DNA of 64,000 nucleotides from Muribaculaceae bacterium Isolate-013 (NCI) (GCA_004102785.1 SCEJ01000007.1:1-64000), one strand, 5' to 3'. Positions 53,844 to 63,585 are shown, counted from the stretch's first letter. The notes: generated by a model from the sequence alone, not told the origin. Translations and numbers: made by a program.

Positions 53844-55061
53844 TCAGTTGGCGCAATGCGCGGGCTTTTTGCCGAACACGCGGTTCACGATCAGGGCCAG
53901 CGCGCCGTCGCCACTCACGTTGCAGGCGGTGCCGAAACTATCCATGGCTATGTAGAGCGCTATCATCAGGGCATTGTCGGCGTCGGAGAACCCGAGAATA
54001 GAAGTCATCACCCCCAGAGCCGACATCACGGCGCCACCCGGCACACCAGGCGCGGCTATCATGGTGATGCCGAGCATGGCGATGAAGCCCATGAACATCG
54101 GAAAATCGTAGCTGTGTCCCTGTAATATCATCAGGGCCAGGGCGCAGGCCACAATCTTGAGCGTGCTCCCCGAGAGATGGATTGTGGCGCACAGAGGCAC
54201 AGTGAAGTCAGCCACAGCCGGGTCAACCCCCATCGCTTTTGTCTGGCGGAGCGTCACCGGGATGGTGGCGGCCGACGATGATGTGCCCAGCGCCGTGAAG
54301 TAGGCCGGAAGTATCAGTTTCATACAACGCAGCGGATTGCGGCGCCCTATCCATCCCCCTGCAAGATACTGGAATATCAGAAGCAGCACATGCATCACGA
54401 ATATCACGCCGATAACCTTGATGAATGTGCCCATGATGCCTGCCACCTGCCCGGTGAAAGTCATGTCGGAGAAAATACCGAATATATACAGCGGCAACAA
54501 CGGCACAATCACCGACTTGATTACCATCACGATAACCTCGCGGAAATCAACCAGCACATCGCGCAGCGCCGTGGATATGGCGAATCGCGCCACGCACAGA
54601 CCGAGCACGAACGCCAGCACGAGAGCCGTGGTGACGGTCATCACCGGCGCAATCTCCACGGTGAAATACGGCACGAGCCGCACGCTCTCGCCCATGGCCT
54701 CTACATAACGGTCGGGCTGAATCATCGACGGGAAAAAGGTAACACCTGTGAAATATGAGAACAGCCCCGCCAGGATGGTGGCTGTATATGCCAGCCCCAC
54801 TGTGAACAGAAGCATCTTCCCGGCCCCTTTGCCTATCTCCACAATGGCCGGAGCCACCAGCCCCACAATCAGCAGCGGTATCACAAAACCGAGAAACTGG
54901 CTGAAAAGCCCGTTGAATGTCACAAATACACGCACAAGCCACTCCGGAGCCGCCCAGCCCGTGGCGATACCCGACAATATGGCGAGAAAAATATATCCGA
55001 GCAGCCCTATGCGCCGGTAAAATGGTTTCTGTTTCATGGCATCTGATCTGACGTTATTCAT
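53844..55061 (-). CDS. Dicarboxylate/amino acid:cation symporter (DAACS family)
   Basis: A 405-residue symporter with about eight membrane segments and two re-entrant loops. Seen are ALGTSSSAATIPVTL (the serine-rich HP1 loop, about 260-274) and VPGGAVMSALGVM with MDSFGTACNVSGDGALALIV (HP2 and the TM8 Asp/Asn-rich binding site). Members move glutamate, aspartate, serine or C4-dicarboxylates with Na+ or H+; the exact substrate is not clear. Start is MNNV (55061) or, more like the family, MKQK (55037). Minus-strand -7-like elements lie at 55081-55088 and 55097-55104. Confidence 0.9.
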   Translation of the reverse strand: MNNVRSDAMKQKPFYRRIGLLGYIFLAILSGIATGWAAPEWLVRVFVTFNGLFSQFLGFVIPLLIVGLVAPAIVEIGKGAGKMLLFTVGLAYTATILAGLFSYFTGVTFFPSMIQPDRYVEAMGESVRLVPYFTVEIAPVMTVTTALVLAFVLGLCVARFAISTALRDVLVDFREVIVMVIKSVIVPLLPLYIFGIFSDMTFTGQVAGIMGTFIKVIGVIFVMHVLLLIFQYLAGGWIGRRNPLRCMKLILPAYFTALGTSSSAATIPVTLRQTKAMGVDPAVADFTVPLCATIHLSGSTLKIVACALALMILQGHSYDFPMFMGFIAMLGITMIAAPGVPGGAVMSALGVMTSILGFSDADNALMIALYIAMDSFGTACNVSGDGALALIVNRVFGKKPAHCAN

Positions 55062-55200
55062 AGAGAAGTAAGTAACTGTTCAAAATTATTCGTTCGCAAA
55101 ATTAGCATTTTCCGCAGTATATAACGGCTAAAAATCGATTATACAACGGCGTAAGGCGCATTTTAACGGTAGCGCGGGTAGAATTTTTGATTTTTTTATG

Positions 55201-55208
55201 TACTTTTG
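55201..55208 (+). promoter_or_regulatory. -7 element upstream of the MFS transporter
   Basis: TACTTTTG, 45 bases before the start at 55254. The nearest TTTG (55186-55189) is only 11 bases upstream, too close for a standard -33 element. Confidence 0.45.
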
Positions 55209-55253
55209 CAACTGTCTTTAACAAGAAAACACAAACAAAATCACATAATTGCT

Positions 55254-56957
55254 ATGCAAGGAATGACAAAAGTAGCGCTTAACGACAAGGCGTGGGCCCG
55301 CTGGACGGCCCTGGGGCTGCTGGCGTTCGCCATGTTCTGCTCCTACATCTTCATGGATATCCTCTCCCCTATCAAGGATCTCCTCCAGTCCACCCGCGGA
55401 TGGGACTCCACCGCTTTCGGCACGATGCAGGGTTCGGAAACGTTTCTCAATGTTTTCATCTTCTTCCTGATATTCGCCGGAATCATCCTCGACAAGATGG
55501 GGGTGCGCTTCACTGCGCTGCTTTCGGGCGCGGTGATGCTTGTAGGCGCCACAATCAACTGGTACGCGCTCACCGACGGATTCCTCGGCAGCTCGCTTGA
55601 TACCTGGTTCACCGAGCACCTCAACTACATACCCGTATTCGACGAGCTGGGCATCTCCCCATTCTACGAAGGGATGCCCGCCTCGGCCAAGTTCTCGGCC
55701 GTGGGCTTCATGATTTTCGGCTGTGGCGTCGAAATGGCCGGCATCACCGTGAGCCGCGGTATAGTAAAATGGTTCAAGGGCAGAGAAATGGCACTTGCCA
55801 TGGGCTCGGAGATGGCGCTTGCCCGCCTGGGTGTGGCAACCTGTATGATTTTCTCGCCGATGTTCGCCAACCTCGGCGGCGAGGTGAGCGTGTCGCGCTC
55901 GGTGGCCTTCGGCGTGGTGCTTCTGATGATTGCTCTGATAATGTTCGTTGTCTACTTCTTCATGGATAAGAAGCTCGACGCATCGGGCGATGTGGAGGAG
56001 GAGAAAGACGAGCCGTTCCAACTCCGCGACCTTGGCAAAATCCTCTCCAGCGGCGGTTTCTGGCTTGTGGCTCTGCTGTGCGTGCTCTACTACTCGGCTA
56101 TCTTCCCCTTCCAGAAATATGCCGTGAACATGCTCCAGTGCAACCTCACACTCGTGCCCCCGGCCAGCGATTCTTTCTGGGCCTCCGACACTATCACCGT
56201 CATACAGTACGTAATCATGATTGTTGTGGCAGCAGGCTCGTTCGCCGGCAACTTCGCCAAGAGCAGAGGAATGAAGTTCAGTATGTTCGCCCTCGCTATC
56301 GCGGCTCTCATAGCCTATTGCTTCTTCGGCTACATGCGCCAGAGCGCCGCCGCCATCTTCGCGGTGTTCCCCCTGCTGGCCGTAGGCATCACCCCGATTC
56401 TCGGCAAATATGTGGATTATAAAGGGAAGGCGGCCTCGATGCTCATCATCGGCGCTCTGCTTCTCATCGCCTGCCACCTCACATTCGCCTTCCTGCTGCC
56501 GATGCTCAAAGGCAACGACCTTGGGGGCGTGTGCCTGGCCTACCTTACCATCCTGGTGCTCGGCGCCTCCTTCTCGCTGGTGCCCGCCTCGCTGTGGCCG
56601 AGCGTGCCAAAGCTGGTCGACTCAAAAATCATCGGCTCGGCCTACGCTCTGATTTTCTGGATTCAGAACATCGGCCTTTGGCTCTTCCCGCTGCTCATTG
56701 GCAAAGTGCTCGACAACACCAACCCCGATGTGGTGCAGGCTATCGCCGACAATACAATGAGCGCCGAAGAGGCCGCCGTGAGCTACAACTACACCGCGCC
56801 GCTGGTGATGCTCGCATCACTCGGCCTGGCAGCACTCGTTATCGGATTCATTCTCAAGGCTCTCGACAAGAAAAAGCATCTCGGCCTCGAAGAGCCCAAC
56901 ATCAAGGAACCCCAGGCTGAAATCCTCGAATCGGAGGTTGCCGCAGCCGAAGAATAA
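55254..56957 (+). CDS. Major facilitator superfamily transporter
   Basis: A 567-residue inner-membrane transporter with about 12 hydrophobic segments. A central cytoplasmic loop rich in charge (DASGDVEEEKDEPFQLRDLGK, about residues 240-262) splits the two halves. A periplasmic loop of about 45 residues follows the third segment (DTWFTEHLNYIPVFDELGIS). The acidic tail (EPQAEILESEVAAAEE) is cytoplasmic. Substrate unknown. Start is ATG 55254 or 55263; the -7 element at 55201-55208 rules out the longest in-frame extension from 55206. Confidence 0.87.
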   Translation: MQGMTKVALNDKAWARWTALGLLAFAMFCSYIFMDILSPIKDLLQSTRGWDSTAFGTMQGSETFLNVFIFFLIFAGIILDKMGVRFTALLSGAVMLVGATINWYALTDGFLGSSLDTWFTEHLNYIPVFDELGISPFYEGMPASAKFSAVGFMIFGCGVEMAGITVSRGIVKWFKGREMALAMGSEMALARLGVATCMIFSPMFANLGGEVSVSRSVAFGVVLLMIALIMFVVYFFMDKKLDASGDVEEEKDEPFQLRDLGKILSSGGFWLVALLCVLYYSAIFPFQKYAVNMLQCNLTLVPPASDSFWASDTITVIQYVIMIVVAAGSFAGNFAKSRGMKFSMFALAIAALIAYCFFGYMRQSAAAIFAVFPLLAVGITPILGKYVDYKGKAASMLIIGALLLIACHLTFAFLLPMLKGNDLGGVCLAYLTILVLGASFSLVPASLWPSVPKLVDSKIIGSAYALIFWIQNIGLWLFPLLIGKVLDNTNPDVVQAIADNTMSAEEAAVSYNYTAPLVMLASLGLAALVIGFILKALDKKKHLGLEEPNIKEPQAEILESEVAAAEE

Positions 56958-56966
56958 TCTCCCCGG

Positions 56967-58115
56967 ATGCCCGCTTCCCGTCCATATACGTTCGACCGCG
57001 TTGTGCGGCTGGTGATATCGCTCTGCATATTCGCGTTCGCCATCTGGCTCATCAACCTGCTCAAGGATGTGCTGCTGCCATTCTGCGTGGCATGCCTGAT
57101 AGCATACCTGTTCGAGCCGTTCGTGCAGTACAACCGCCGTCTGCTCCATCTCAAGGGGCGCATCATAGCCATCTTCGTCACACTGTTCGAGGCCATGATG
57201 TTCTTCGGCCTGCTGTGCTACTTCTGCATCCCCTCCGTAATAGAGGAGATGCACCAGATGGCCCGGCTGCTGCGCGATTACGCCAACTCCGACGTTTCGA
57301 TAACCTACCTCCCCCCGCAGCTTCACGATGTGCTCAAGCGCAACATCGACTTCGAGCAGATGGCGCAGGCTCTCACCCGCCAGGATATAGAAGGACTGTT
57401 CCATAAAGGGATGTCGGTGCTCTCGGGCGGAGTGCATGTGGTGCTCAGCATCGTGGCATGGCTTATCGTGTTTCTCTACGTGATTTTCATCATGCTCGAC
57501 TACGACAAGCTCATGAACGGTTTCCGCCTGATGGTGCCGCCGCGCGCGCGCCCGGTGGCGTATAAGATAGGACGCGACATAAAGGACTCCATGAACCATT
57601 ACTTCCGCGGCCAGGCTCTGATAGCCTGCGTGGTGGCGGTAATCTACTGCGTGGGGTTCCTGCTTTGCGGCCTCCCGCTGGCCGTAATCCTCGGGCTTGG
57701 CACGGCAGTGCTTTTCATGATTCCCTATTGCCAGTATCTTTCCATAATTCCGGTCACTCTGCTCTGCCTTGTGGAGTCGGCCGGCGAGGGGGGGGATTTC
57801 TGGACGAAATGGTGGGAATGCATGGCGGTGTTCGCCGTTGTGCAGATTGTGGCCGACCTTATCCTCACCCCCAAGGTCATGGGCAAGGCCATGGGACTGA
57901 ACCCGGCCATCATCCTGCTGTCGCTGTCGATATGGGGCACCCTCTTCGGCCTTATCGGCATGATTATCGCCCTGCCCCTGACCACCCTGCTGCTATCCTA
58001 CTACGAACAGTATATTATAATGCGCAACCCCGACGAGCCCCCTTCGCAACGGCGCAGGGAGGTCGAGGAGCTGAAAGAGATGTCGGAAACACCTTTTGCT
58101 CCCGACGATAAATAG
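56967..58115 (+). CDS. AI-2E (PerM/TqsA) family transporter
   Basis: A 382-residue membrane protein. Two N-terminal segments (about 14-34 and 36-50) are followed by FVTLFEAMMFFGLLCYF, a soluble stretch of about 90 residues, and a C-terminal group of segments with the family motif DLILTPKVMGKAMGLNPAII (about 298-317). The family includes the AI-2 exporter TqsA and Na+/H+-linked PerM proteins; the name does not prove AI-2 transport. It begins 9 bases after the MFS gene and is co-transcribed with it. Confidence 0.9.
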   Translation: MPASRPYTFDRVVRLVISLCIFAFAIWLINLLKDVLLPFCVACLIAYLFEPFVQYNRRLLHLKGRIIAIFVTLFEAMMFFGLLCYFCIPSVIEEMHQMARLLRDYANSDVSITYLPPQLHDVLKRNIDFEQMAQALTRQDIEGLFHKGMSVLSGGVHVVLSIVAWLIVFLYVIFIMLDYDKLMNGFRLMVPPRARPVAYKIGRDIKDSMNHYFRGQALIACVVAVIYCVGFLLCGLPLAVILGLGTAVLFMIPYCQYLSIIPVTLLCLVESAGEGGDFWTKWWECMAVFAVVQIVADLILTPKVMGKAMGLNPAIILLSLSIWGTLFGLIGMIIALPLTTLLLSYYEQYIIMRNPDEPPSQRRREVEELKEMSETPFAPDDK

Positions 58116-58117
58116 AC

Positions 58118-58636
58118 TCAAGACCGGATTGTTATAACAGTAGCTGCGGCTGTGGAGAAAAGCGGAGTGCAGAAAAGCACCGCGAGAGTCTCCAGGGCCG
58201 CAGCGGCGTTTTTATCCGAGGCCGCCACACAGTCGAGGGTAACAAGCCTCACGATACCGGTGGCAGCCGACAGCAGTTCGATGCCGCCGTCTGAACGCCT
58301 CGCCACATAATCTACCGCATTGTCGCCAAGCATGGCGAGCGCCTCAGCCTCACTGAAAGGGAGATAGCGGGCACCGGTACGCTCGGCCAGACGGCGGCCG
58401 GCCGACAAGGGTGCAGCGTCGTCGCCGGCAGCGTTGCAGAAACGCACCGCAGCCCCGGCGTTGGCAAAGGCTGTGACAAGAGGCTCGTCGGCGCCGGCCA
58501 CCAGCACTGTCACATCGCCGAGCGGCACCGTGACCTGCGGGCGCACCGCCCCCGAAGGTATGATACGGCGGCGTGGCGCGGCAGTCTTGCCGCGGCGGTA
58601 TTCCTCCATTTTCCGTTCAAGGTAATTGTCGGCCAT
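58118..58636 (-). CDS. Rossmann-like protein resembling a degenerate short-chain dehydrogenase
   Basis: A 172-residue protein. A short helical basic start (NYLERKMEEYRRGK) is followed by VTVLVAGADEPLVTAFANAG, AAVRFCNAAGDDA and TGARYLPFSEAEAL. The order matches beta-alpha units of NAD-binding SDR proteins, but the glycine motif (TGxxxGIG) and the Tyr-x3-Lys pair are both absent, and the chain is about 80 residues short. An enzymatic role is doubtful. It is 42 bases downstream of rluD on the same strand and converges on the AI-2E gene with only a 2-base gap. Confidence 0.6.
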   Translation of the reverse strand: MADNYLERKMEEYRRGKTAAPRRRIIPSGAVRPQVTVPLGDVTVLVAGADEPLVTAFANAGAAVRFCNAAGDDAAPLSAGRRLAERTGARYLPFSEAEALAMLGDNAVDYVARRSDGGIELLSAATGIVRLVTLDCVAASDKNAAAALETLAVLFCTPLFSTAAATVITIRS

Positions 58637-58678
58637 AAGTAAGCGGCTATCCTATCAAAAGGTTACTTAATAATGTAA

Positions 58679-59773
58679 TCAGTCGTTGGGTGAATATCTG
58701 CGCCAGCGTTCAATCATGGCGCTCATGTCGGCGGGGATGTCGCATGTGAAGAACATCTCCCGGCGGGTAGCCGGATGCACGAACCCGAGGGTGCGGGCAT
58801 GGAGAGCCTGGCGCGGACACACCTCGAAACAGTTACGCACAAACTGGCGGTACTTCGCCGCAGTGGTGCCGCGCAGAATCTCGTCGCCCCCGTAACGGAC
58901 GTCATTGAGCAGCGGATGCCCCATGTGCTTCATGTGAACACGAATCTGATGTGTGCGCCCCGTCTCGAGCACGCACTTCACCACCGACACATAGGTCAGG
59001 GGCTCGATTACGGAGTAATGGGTCACTGCATGTTTACCGTTGGGGTCGTCGGGGGGGAGCACGGTCATCTGCAGGCGATCCTTCGGATTACGCCCTATAT
59101 TCCCCTCTATTCTCCCCTCGGAAGGCTCCGGAATACCCCACACCACGGCCACATACTCGCGTTTGGTGGTTTTGTTGAAGAACTGACGGCCGAGATCGGT
59201 CTTGGCATCAGGGGTCTTGGCCACCACAAGCAGACCGGAGGTATCCTTGTCGATGCGATGCACCAGCCCCAGACGCGGGTCCGTCACATCGTAATCGGGA
59301 TTGTCGCGGAAGTGCCATGCCAGGGCGTTTACCAGCGTGCCTGAGTAATTGCCGTGGCCGGGATGCACCACCAGGCCGGCAGGCTTGTTGACCACCAGCA
59401 CCGTATCGTCCTCATACACGATTTCAAGAGGGATATCCTCTGCCACTATCTCAAACTCGTAGCGCGGACGGTCCATCACTATCTGCACCACATCGCCCGG
59501 CTTCACGCGGTAGTTTGACTTCACCGCCTTGCCATTGACTATTATGCAGCCAGCCTCGGCAGCCTGCTGTATGCGGTTGCGCGACGATGCCTTTGGCATA
59601 TGCGCCACCAAGAACTTGTCGACACGCAGAAGCTGCTGCCCCTTGTCGGCCTCGAATCGGAAATGCTCGTATAACTCCGTGCCCTCGGCCGTCACAATCA
59701 CAGGCTCCCGGGTCTCGCCATCAGACTCATATCCGGGGCATTCTTCGTCAATCTCCGTAAGATTATCTGACAT
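58679..59773 (-). CDS. rluD: RluA/RluD-family 23S rRNA pseudouridine synthase
   Basis: A 364-residue enzyme. An N-terminal acidic tail leads into an S4 RNA-binding domain (LLRVDKFLVAHMPKASSRNRI, about 46-66; IIVNGKAVKSNYRVKPGD). The catalytic domain has VLVVNKPAGLVVHPGHGN and LVHRIDKDTSGLLVVAKT, whose Asp (about residue 174) attacks the uridine. Length and the S4 domain fit RluD, which modifies helix 69 of 23S rRNA. It follows the PASTA gene with 1 base between them. Confidence 0.92.
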   Translation of the reverse strand: MSDNLTEIDEECPGYESDGETREPVIVTAEGTELYEHFRFEADKGQQLLRVDKFLVAHMPKASSRNRIQQAAEAGCIIVNGKAVKSNYRVKPGDVVQIVMDRPRYEFEIVAEDIPLEIVYEDDTVLVVNKPAGLVVHPGHGNYSGTLVNALAWHFRDNPDYDVTDPRLGLVHRIDKDTSGLLVVAKTPDAKTDLGRQFFNKTTKREYVAVVWGIPEPSEGRIEGNIGRNPKDRLQMTVLPPDDPNGKHAVTHYSVIEPLTYVSVVKCVLETGRTHQIRVHMKHMGHPLLNDVRYGGDEILRGTTAAKYRQFVRNCFEVCPRQALHARTLGFVHPATRREMFFTCDIPADMSAMIERWRRYSPND

Positions 59774-59774
59774 A

Positions 59775-60728
59775 TCACTCTATATCAAGTGTTTCAATCT
59801 GCTCTACGGCCTCTTCTATGGCGGCGGTGTCAATCGGAGCGCCCTCGGCGGCAAGCTCCTCAAGGCCGGTGCCTACCTCAAGAGTGACAACCGCCGACAC
59901 CGGGATACGTGCGCCCGGACGCAATGCCACGCCGTTGAACCTGGCTCCGAGAACGAGACCGGCATATTCCGACGGTATCTCAACCTCGCGCACCTCTTTT
60001 ATGCCAAGCCCTTCGAGCAGCGACCTGGCCTGACGCACCGACACATTATAGAAATCGGGCACAGTAATCATTTTAGGAGTAAAAGCCACGATAGTGAGAT
60101 ACACCGAGCCATCTTTCTTCACCTTTGACCCGGCAATCGGGGTCTGCTCCACCACCGAGCCCGGCTTGGCATACGAATCATAGATAGAGTCGGTGACAAC
60201 AGGATGCAACCCGGCCTGCGTCACGGCATTATAGGCCGCATACACCGGCACATTCCTCACGTCAGGCACTACGCGCTCTTCACCGTGAAAGGTCCACAAG
60301 TCAAGGAAAAACATGGCCACCCACCCCAACAACACGGCAGTGAAGCCTATGTAGAGGGCGTTCATAAGAATGGGGTGGCGTTTCACAAAGCCTTCAGGCT
60401 TTTCCGGCTCCTCCGGTTCGGAAGCGGCCGGCGTAGTATCGGGCGGTTGCATCTGAGTGTGATATGATGGCTGAGACTGGGGCTGCGCCGGCTGTTGATA
60501 ACCCTGCCGCGGTGGCTGCGCCGCATGCTGAGGTTCGGGACGGTAATGTCGCTGTTCAAACGACTCACGCCCTGCGGCCTGGCGTCCCGTACGCGGGTTT
60601 GTAAACTCATCGTTCTCCCAGTCTTCGTCGCGCAAACCGGTAGCCCGGGGCCTTTCGCGAGTAATCCCGGGGTCGGATGAGAAATCAATCTGCCTGCGCT
60701 GGCGGTTATTCTGTCTGTTGTAATCCAT
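59775..60728 (-). CDS. PASTA-domain membrane protein
   Basis: A 317-residue protein. Residues 1-115 are disordered and rich in Gln, Pro and Arg, and should be cytoplasmic. A single membrane segment (about 122-145) follows, then two PASTA repeats (VVPDVRNVPVYAAYNAVTQA, about 155-220; ITVPDFYNVSVRQARSLLEG, about 222-290) and an acidic tail. PASTA domains bind muropeptides or peptidoglycan in kinases and PBPs, but no kinase or PBP domain is present. It heads a PASTA-rluD-pseudo-SDR operon, an arrangement common in Bacteroidales. Confidence 0.88.
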   Translation of the reverse strand: MDYNRQNNRQRRQIDFSSDPGITRERPRATGLRDEDWENDEFTNPRTGRQAAGRESFEQRHYRPEPQHAAQPPRQGYQQPAQPQSQPSYHTQMQPPDTTPAASEPEEPEKPEGFVKRHPILMNALYIGFTAVLLGWVAMFFLDLWTFHGEERVVPDVRNVPVYAAYNAVTQAGLHPVVTDSIYDSYAKPGSVVEQTPIAGSKVKKDGSVYLTIVAFTPKMITVPDFYNVSVRQARSLLEGLGIKEVREVEIPSEYAGLVLGARFNGVALRPGARIPVSAVVTLEVGTGLEELAAEGAPIDTAAIEEAVEQIETLDIE

Positions 60729-60765
60729 GCGTGTGTGGGTGGAGGGGTCTCCTCCTAATCAACCA

Positions 60766-60796
60766 CAAAATTACTAATTTTTCCTTTCACGCCAAA
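60766..60796 (-). promoter_or_regulatory. Promoter of the PASTA-rluD operon
   Basis: On the minus strand TTTG (60793-60796), 19 bases, then TAATTTTG (60766-60773), 37 bases before the start codon. A full consensus pair. Confidence 0.7.
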
Positions 60797-60919
60797 ATTA
60801 TGATGCGTAACAGCATCGCCCGGCACTGAAACAACAGTCAACCGTCGCAGAAGTCTGGAATTTTGCACCTATATTTCACTTTTTTGCCAAAATCTGCATG
60901 TAATCTTCTGCATTATTAT

Positions 60920-60927
60920 TAAATTTG
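60920..60927 (+). promoter_or_regulatory. -7 element upstream of the amylase gene
   Basis: TAAATTTG, about 70 bases before the amylase start at 60998. The -33 region is imperfect, which would fit a promoter needing an activator. Confidence 0.45.
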
Positions 60928-60997
60928 CAACGCTTCTTACCGTAGAATTACGATTTTTGCTTGACTACATTCATCTAAATATCTTATCATCACAGAC

Positions 60998-63562
60998 ATG
61001 AAGAAAAATTTCATCAGTGCGTTGATGCTTGCCGCCCTCTCTGTGCCGTTAGGTTATGCCGCGGACTACGGACTGCCCGAAGGGATACAGGAAGGCAATA
61101 TCCTGCACTGCTTCAACTGGACAGCCAAAGAAATCAAGGCAGAACTGCCCAACATCGCAGCCGCCGGCTTCGGCTCCGTGCAGATGTCGCCCCTCCAGCG
61201 CCCCGACATAAAGACCGGTTCGTCGTGGCACGACCTTTACCGCCCCTACGACCTCGCATTCAAGGCTTCAGCCTACTGCTCCGAGCAGGATCTCAAGGAC
61301 CTCTGCGCCGAAGCAGAGACCTACGGCATAAAGATAATCGTTGACGTGGTGGCAAACCACGTCGACAAGACCGCCGGCTACCACGACACATGGTGGGATT
61401 CCAACGGCCGTGTGCGCTGGAACGGCGGAATCAACTATGGAAACCGCTACTCCATCACTCACGGGCAGCTCGGCGACTACGGCGACGTGAATTCGGAAGA
61501 TGCCGAGGTGGCCGCCCGCGGAAAAGCCTACGTGGAGAAACTCAAGAGCATGGGTGTGAAAGGCATACGTTGGGATGCCGCCAAACACATCGGCCTCCCC
61601 TCCGAGGGATGCAACTTCTGGAAAGAGGTTACTTCGGTGGCCGGGATGTACCACTACGGCGAAATCCTCGACGCTCCCGGTCCCAATGCCTCCATCATCA
61701 AGGAGTACACTCAGTATATGTCGGTGACCGACAACAAATACTGCAACTACGCCGCCCGCGAGAACGGCGGTCTCCCCGGCGGATACGGCGGTGACTGGGC
61801 CGTGAACCAGAGTGTGGCCGCCAATAAACTTGTTTACTGGGGCGAAAGCCACGACACATACTCCAACGACGAGTGGTCGCAGAACGTAGACCAGTCGGTT
61901 ATCGACCGCGCATGGGCTGCATACGCCTGCCGTGAAGGCGCCACCGCCCTCTACCTGGCACGTCCCAACGTGAAAGGTTTCAACAACATCAAGGTAGGCA
62001 AAGGCTCCACCGCATTCAAAAACAAACATATCGCCGAGGTCAACAAGTTCCGCAACCTTATGACCGGCAAAGCCGACTGGTTCGAGAACTCCGGCAACGT
62101 TGTGAGCGTGACACGCAAGGACGGCGGTGCCGTAATCATTGCCAAAGGCTCCGGACAGGTAAGCGCCAAGAACGGCGGCGGCTACTGCCCCGCAGGCACC
62201 TACACCGACCGCATCTCAGGCAATAAATTCACCGTGACCGCCACCACTATCACCGGCAATGTAGGCTCGAGCGGCATCGCCGTAATCTACGGCGAGGGCA
62301 TCGAACCCGGCCCGACCCCTACCCCTACTCCGGCCGGCGACCTCTGGATTCTCGGCAACCTTGAAGGCACAGCCGGATGGGGCAAGACTCCCGGCACCGG
62401 CGTGGCAATGACCGCCGACGGCTCCACCTTCACCGCAAAAGGTGTTAAGTTCGTGGCCGCCGCCTCCGAGACCACCTGCTACTTCAACCTTACCGACTAT
62501 GTGGGCGACACATGGGATGATCTCAACATGAACGCCAACCGATATGGCGCAGCAACCGAGGGAGCATCCATCATCCTTGCCACCCCGGCCACCATCGTGA
62601 AATATGCCAACAACGTAGATGCCTCCGGCTGCCTTTCATGGACCATTGCACCTGGCACATACGACATCACAGCGGACCTCACGGCAATGACTATAACAGT
62701 GGTTAACGCCGGTGAAGACCCCGGTCCCACACCCGGCCCCACACCTACTCCCGGTGAATTCACCATCTACTACGACAACTCGACTACCAACTGGGCCACA
62801 CCCCACATACACTACTGGAGCAAACCCACTACCACCTGGCCCGGCGCAGCAATGACAAAAGTCGACGGTGACATCTGGCAATACACCTTTGCCGAAGACC
62901 CCTCCGGCCTTGACGGCTTCCTCTTCTGCGACGGAAAAGCTTCCGGCGGCGACCAGACCGCCAACTGCTCCTCGGCACCCGTCAACGGTCATCTCTATAC
63001 CGGCTCGGGTAACAAGGGTGCAATCGCCGACCTCGGAGTATATGACACCACCCCGGTTGACCCCAACGCCGATGTATTCGTTTACCTCGTAGGTGTTGAC
63101 TGGCCCCAGCCTTACGTCTACATCTACAACGGTGACAAATATCTGGAAAAATGGCCCGGCGTGGCCATGGAAATGGTCGACGGCCGCTGGATCTACCAGC
63201 TTCCCGACGAATACAAAAACTGCATGGTGATTTTCAGCGACAACGGAAACAGCCAGTATCCTGCCGCCAACGAATCAGGACTGCCCGTACGCGGCCGCTC
63301 AATGGAATTCGACTATGAGACCCGCGGCTGGCTCACTGGCCTGGAGAACGTATCCTCCACCGCCGCATCCTATACTGTTACCGCCGCCAACGGCGTTATC
63401 ACAGTGGCCGGTGCCGAGGGTCTGAGCGTAATCGTTGCAGGAATCGACGGCAAAGTCTACCGCCTGGCATCACCCGCCGCCGACGTCACCGATACTGCCG
63501 TAGCTCCCGGCCTATATATAGTGAACGTCAACGGCCACTCACAGAAAGTACTTGTGAAATAA
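60998..63562 (+). CDS. Secreted GH13 alpha-amylase with starch-binding modules
   Basis: An 854-residue exported enzyme. Signal peptide 1-21. The GH13 barrel (about 25-430) has the four conserved regions: DVVANHVDK, GIRWDAAKHI (nucleophile Asp), GEILDAPG (acid/base Glu) and ESHDT. Two Pro-Thr linkers (GPTPTPTPAGD; GPTPGPTPTPGE) separate C-terminal modules, two of which look like CBM26-type starch binders (FTIYYDNSTTNWATPHIHYW; VFVYLVGVDWPQPYVYIYN). The last 70 residues (VIVAGIDGKVYRL, LYIVNVNGHSQKVLVK) resemble a type IX sorting domain. No SusC/SusD pair is adjacent. Confidence 0.92.
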   Translation: MKKNFISALMLAALSVPLGYAADYGLPEGIQEGNILHCFNWTAKEIKAELPNIAAAGFGSVQMSPLQRPDIKTGSSWHDLYRPYDLAFKASAYCSEQDLKDLCAEAETYGIKIIVDVVANHVDKTAGYHDTWWDSNGRVRWNGGINYGNRYSITHGQLGDYGDVNSEDAEVAARGKAYVEKLKSMGVKGIRWDAAKHIGLPSEGCNFWKEVTSVAGMYHYGEILDAPGPNASIIKEYTQYMSVTDNKYCNYAARENGGLPGGYGGDWAVNQSVAANKLVYWGESHDTYSNDEWSQNVDQSVIDRAWAAYACREGATALYLARPNVKGFNNIKVGKGSTAFKNKHIAEVNKFRNLMTGKADWFENSGNVVSVTRKDGGAVIIAKGSGQVSAKNGGGYCPAGTYTDRISGNKFTVTATTITGNVGSSGIAVIYGEGIEPGPTPTPTPAGDLWILGNLEGTAGWGKTPGTGVAMTADGSTFTAKGVKFVAAASETTCYFNLTDYVGDTWDDLNMNANRYGAATEGASIILATPATIVKYANNVDASGCLSWTIAPGTYDITADLTAMTITVVNAGEDPGPTPGPTPTPGEFTIYYDNSTTNWATPHIHYWSKPTTTWPGAAMTKVDGDIWQYTFAEDPSGLDGFLFCDGKASGGDQTANCSSAPVNGHLYTGSGNKGAIADLGVYDTTPVDPNADVFVYLVGVDWPQPYVYIYNGDKYLEKWPGVAMEMVDGRWIYQLPDEYKNCMVIFSDNGNSQYPAANESGLPVRGRSMEFDYETRGWLTGLENVSSTAASYTVTAANGVITVAGAEGLSVIVAGIDGKVYRLASPAADVTDTAVAPGLYIVNVNGHSQKVLVK

Positions 63563-63585
63563 TCGCTATATTCGCTTCCGACACC

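Noticed and set aside
55218-56477. A 419-codon minus-strand frame antisense to the MFS transporter
   Set aside because: It is His- and Glu-rich, has no domain features, and mirrors a well-supported transporter gene.
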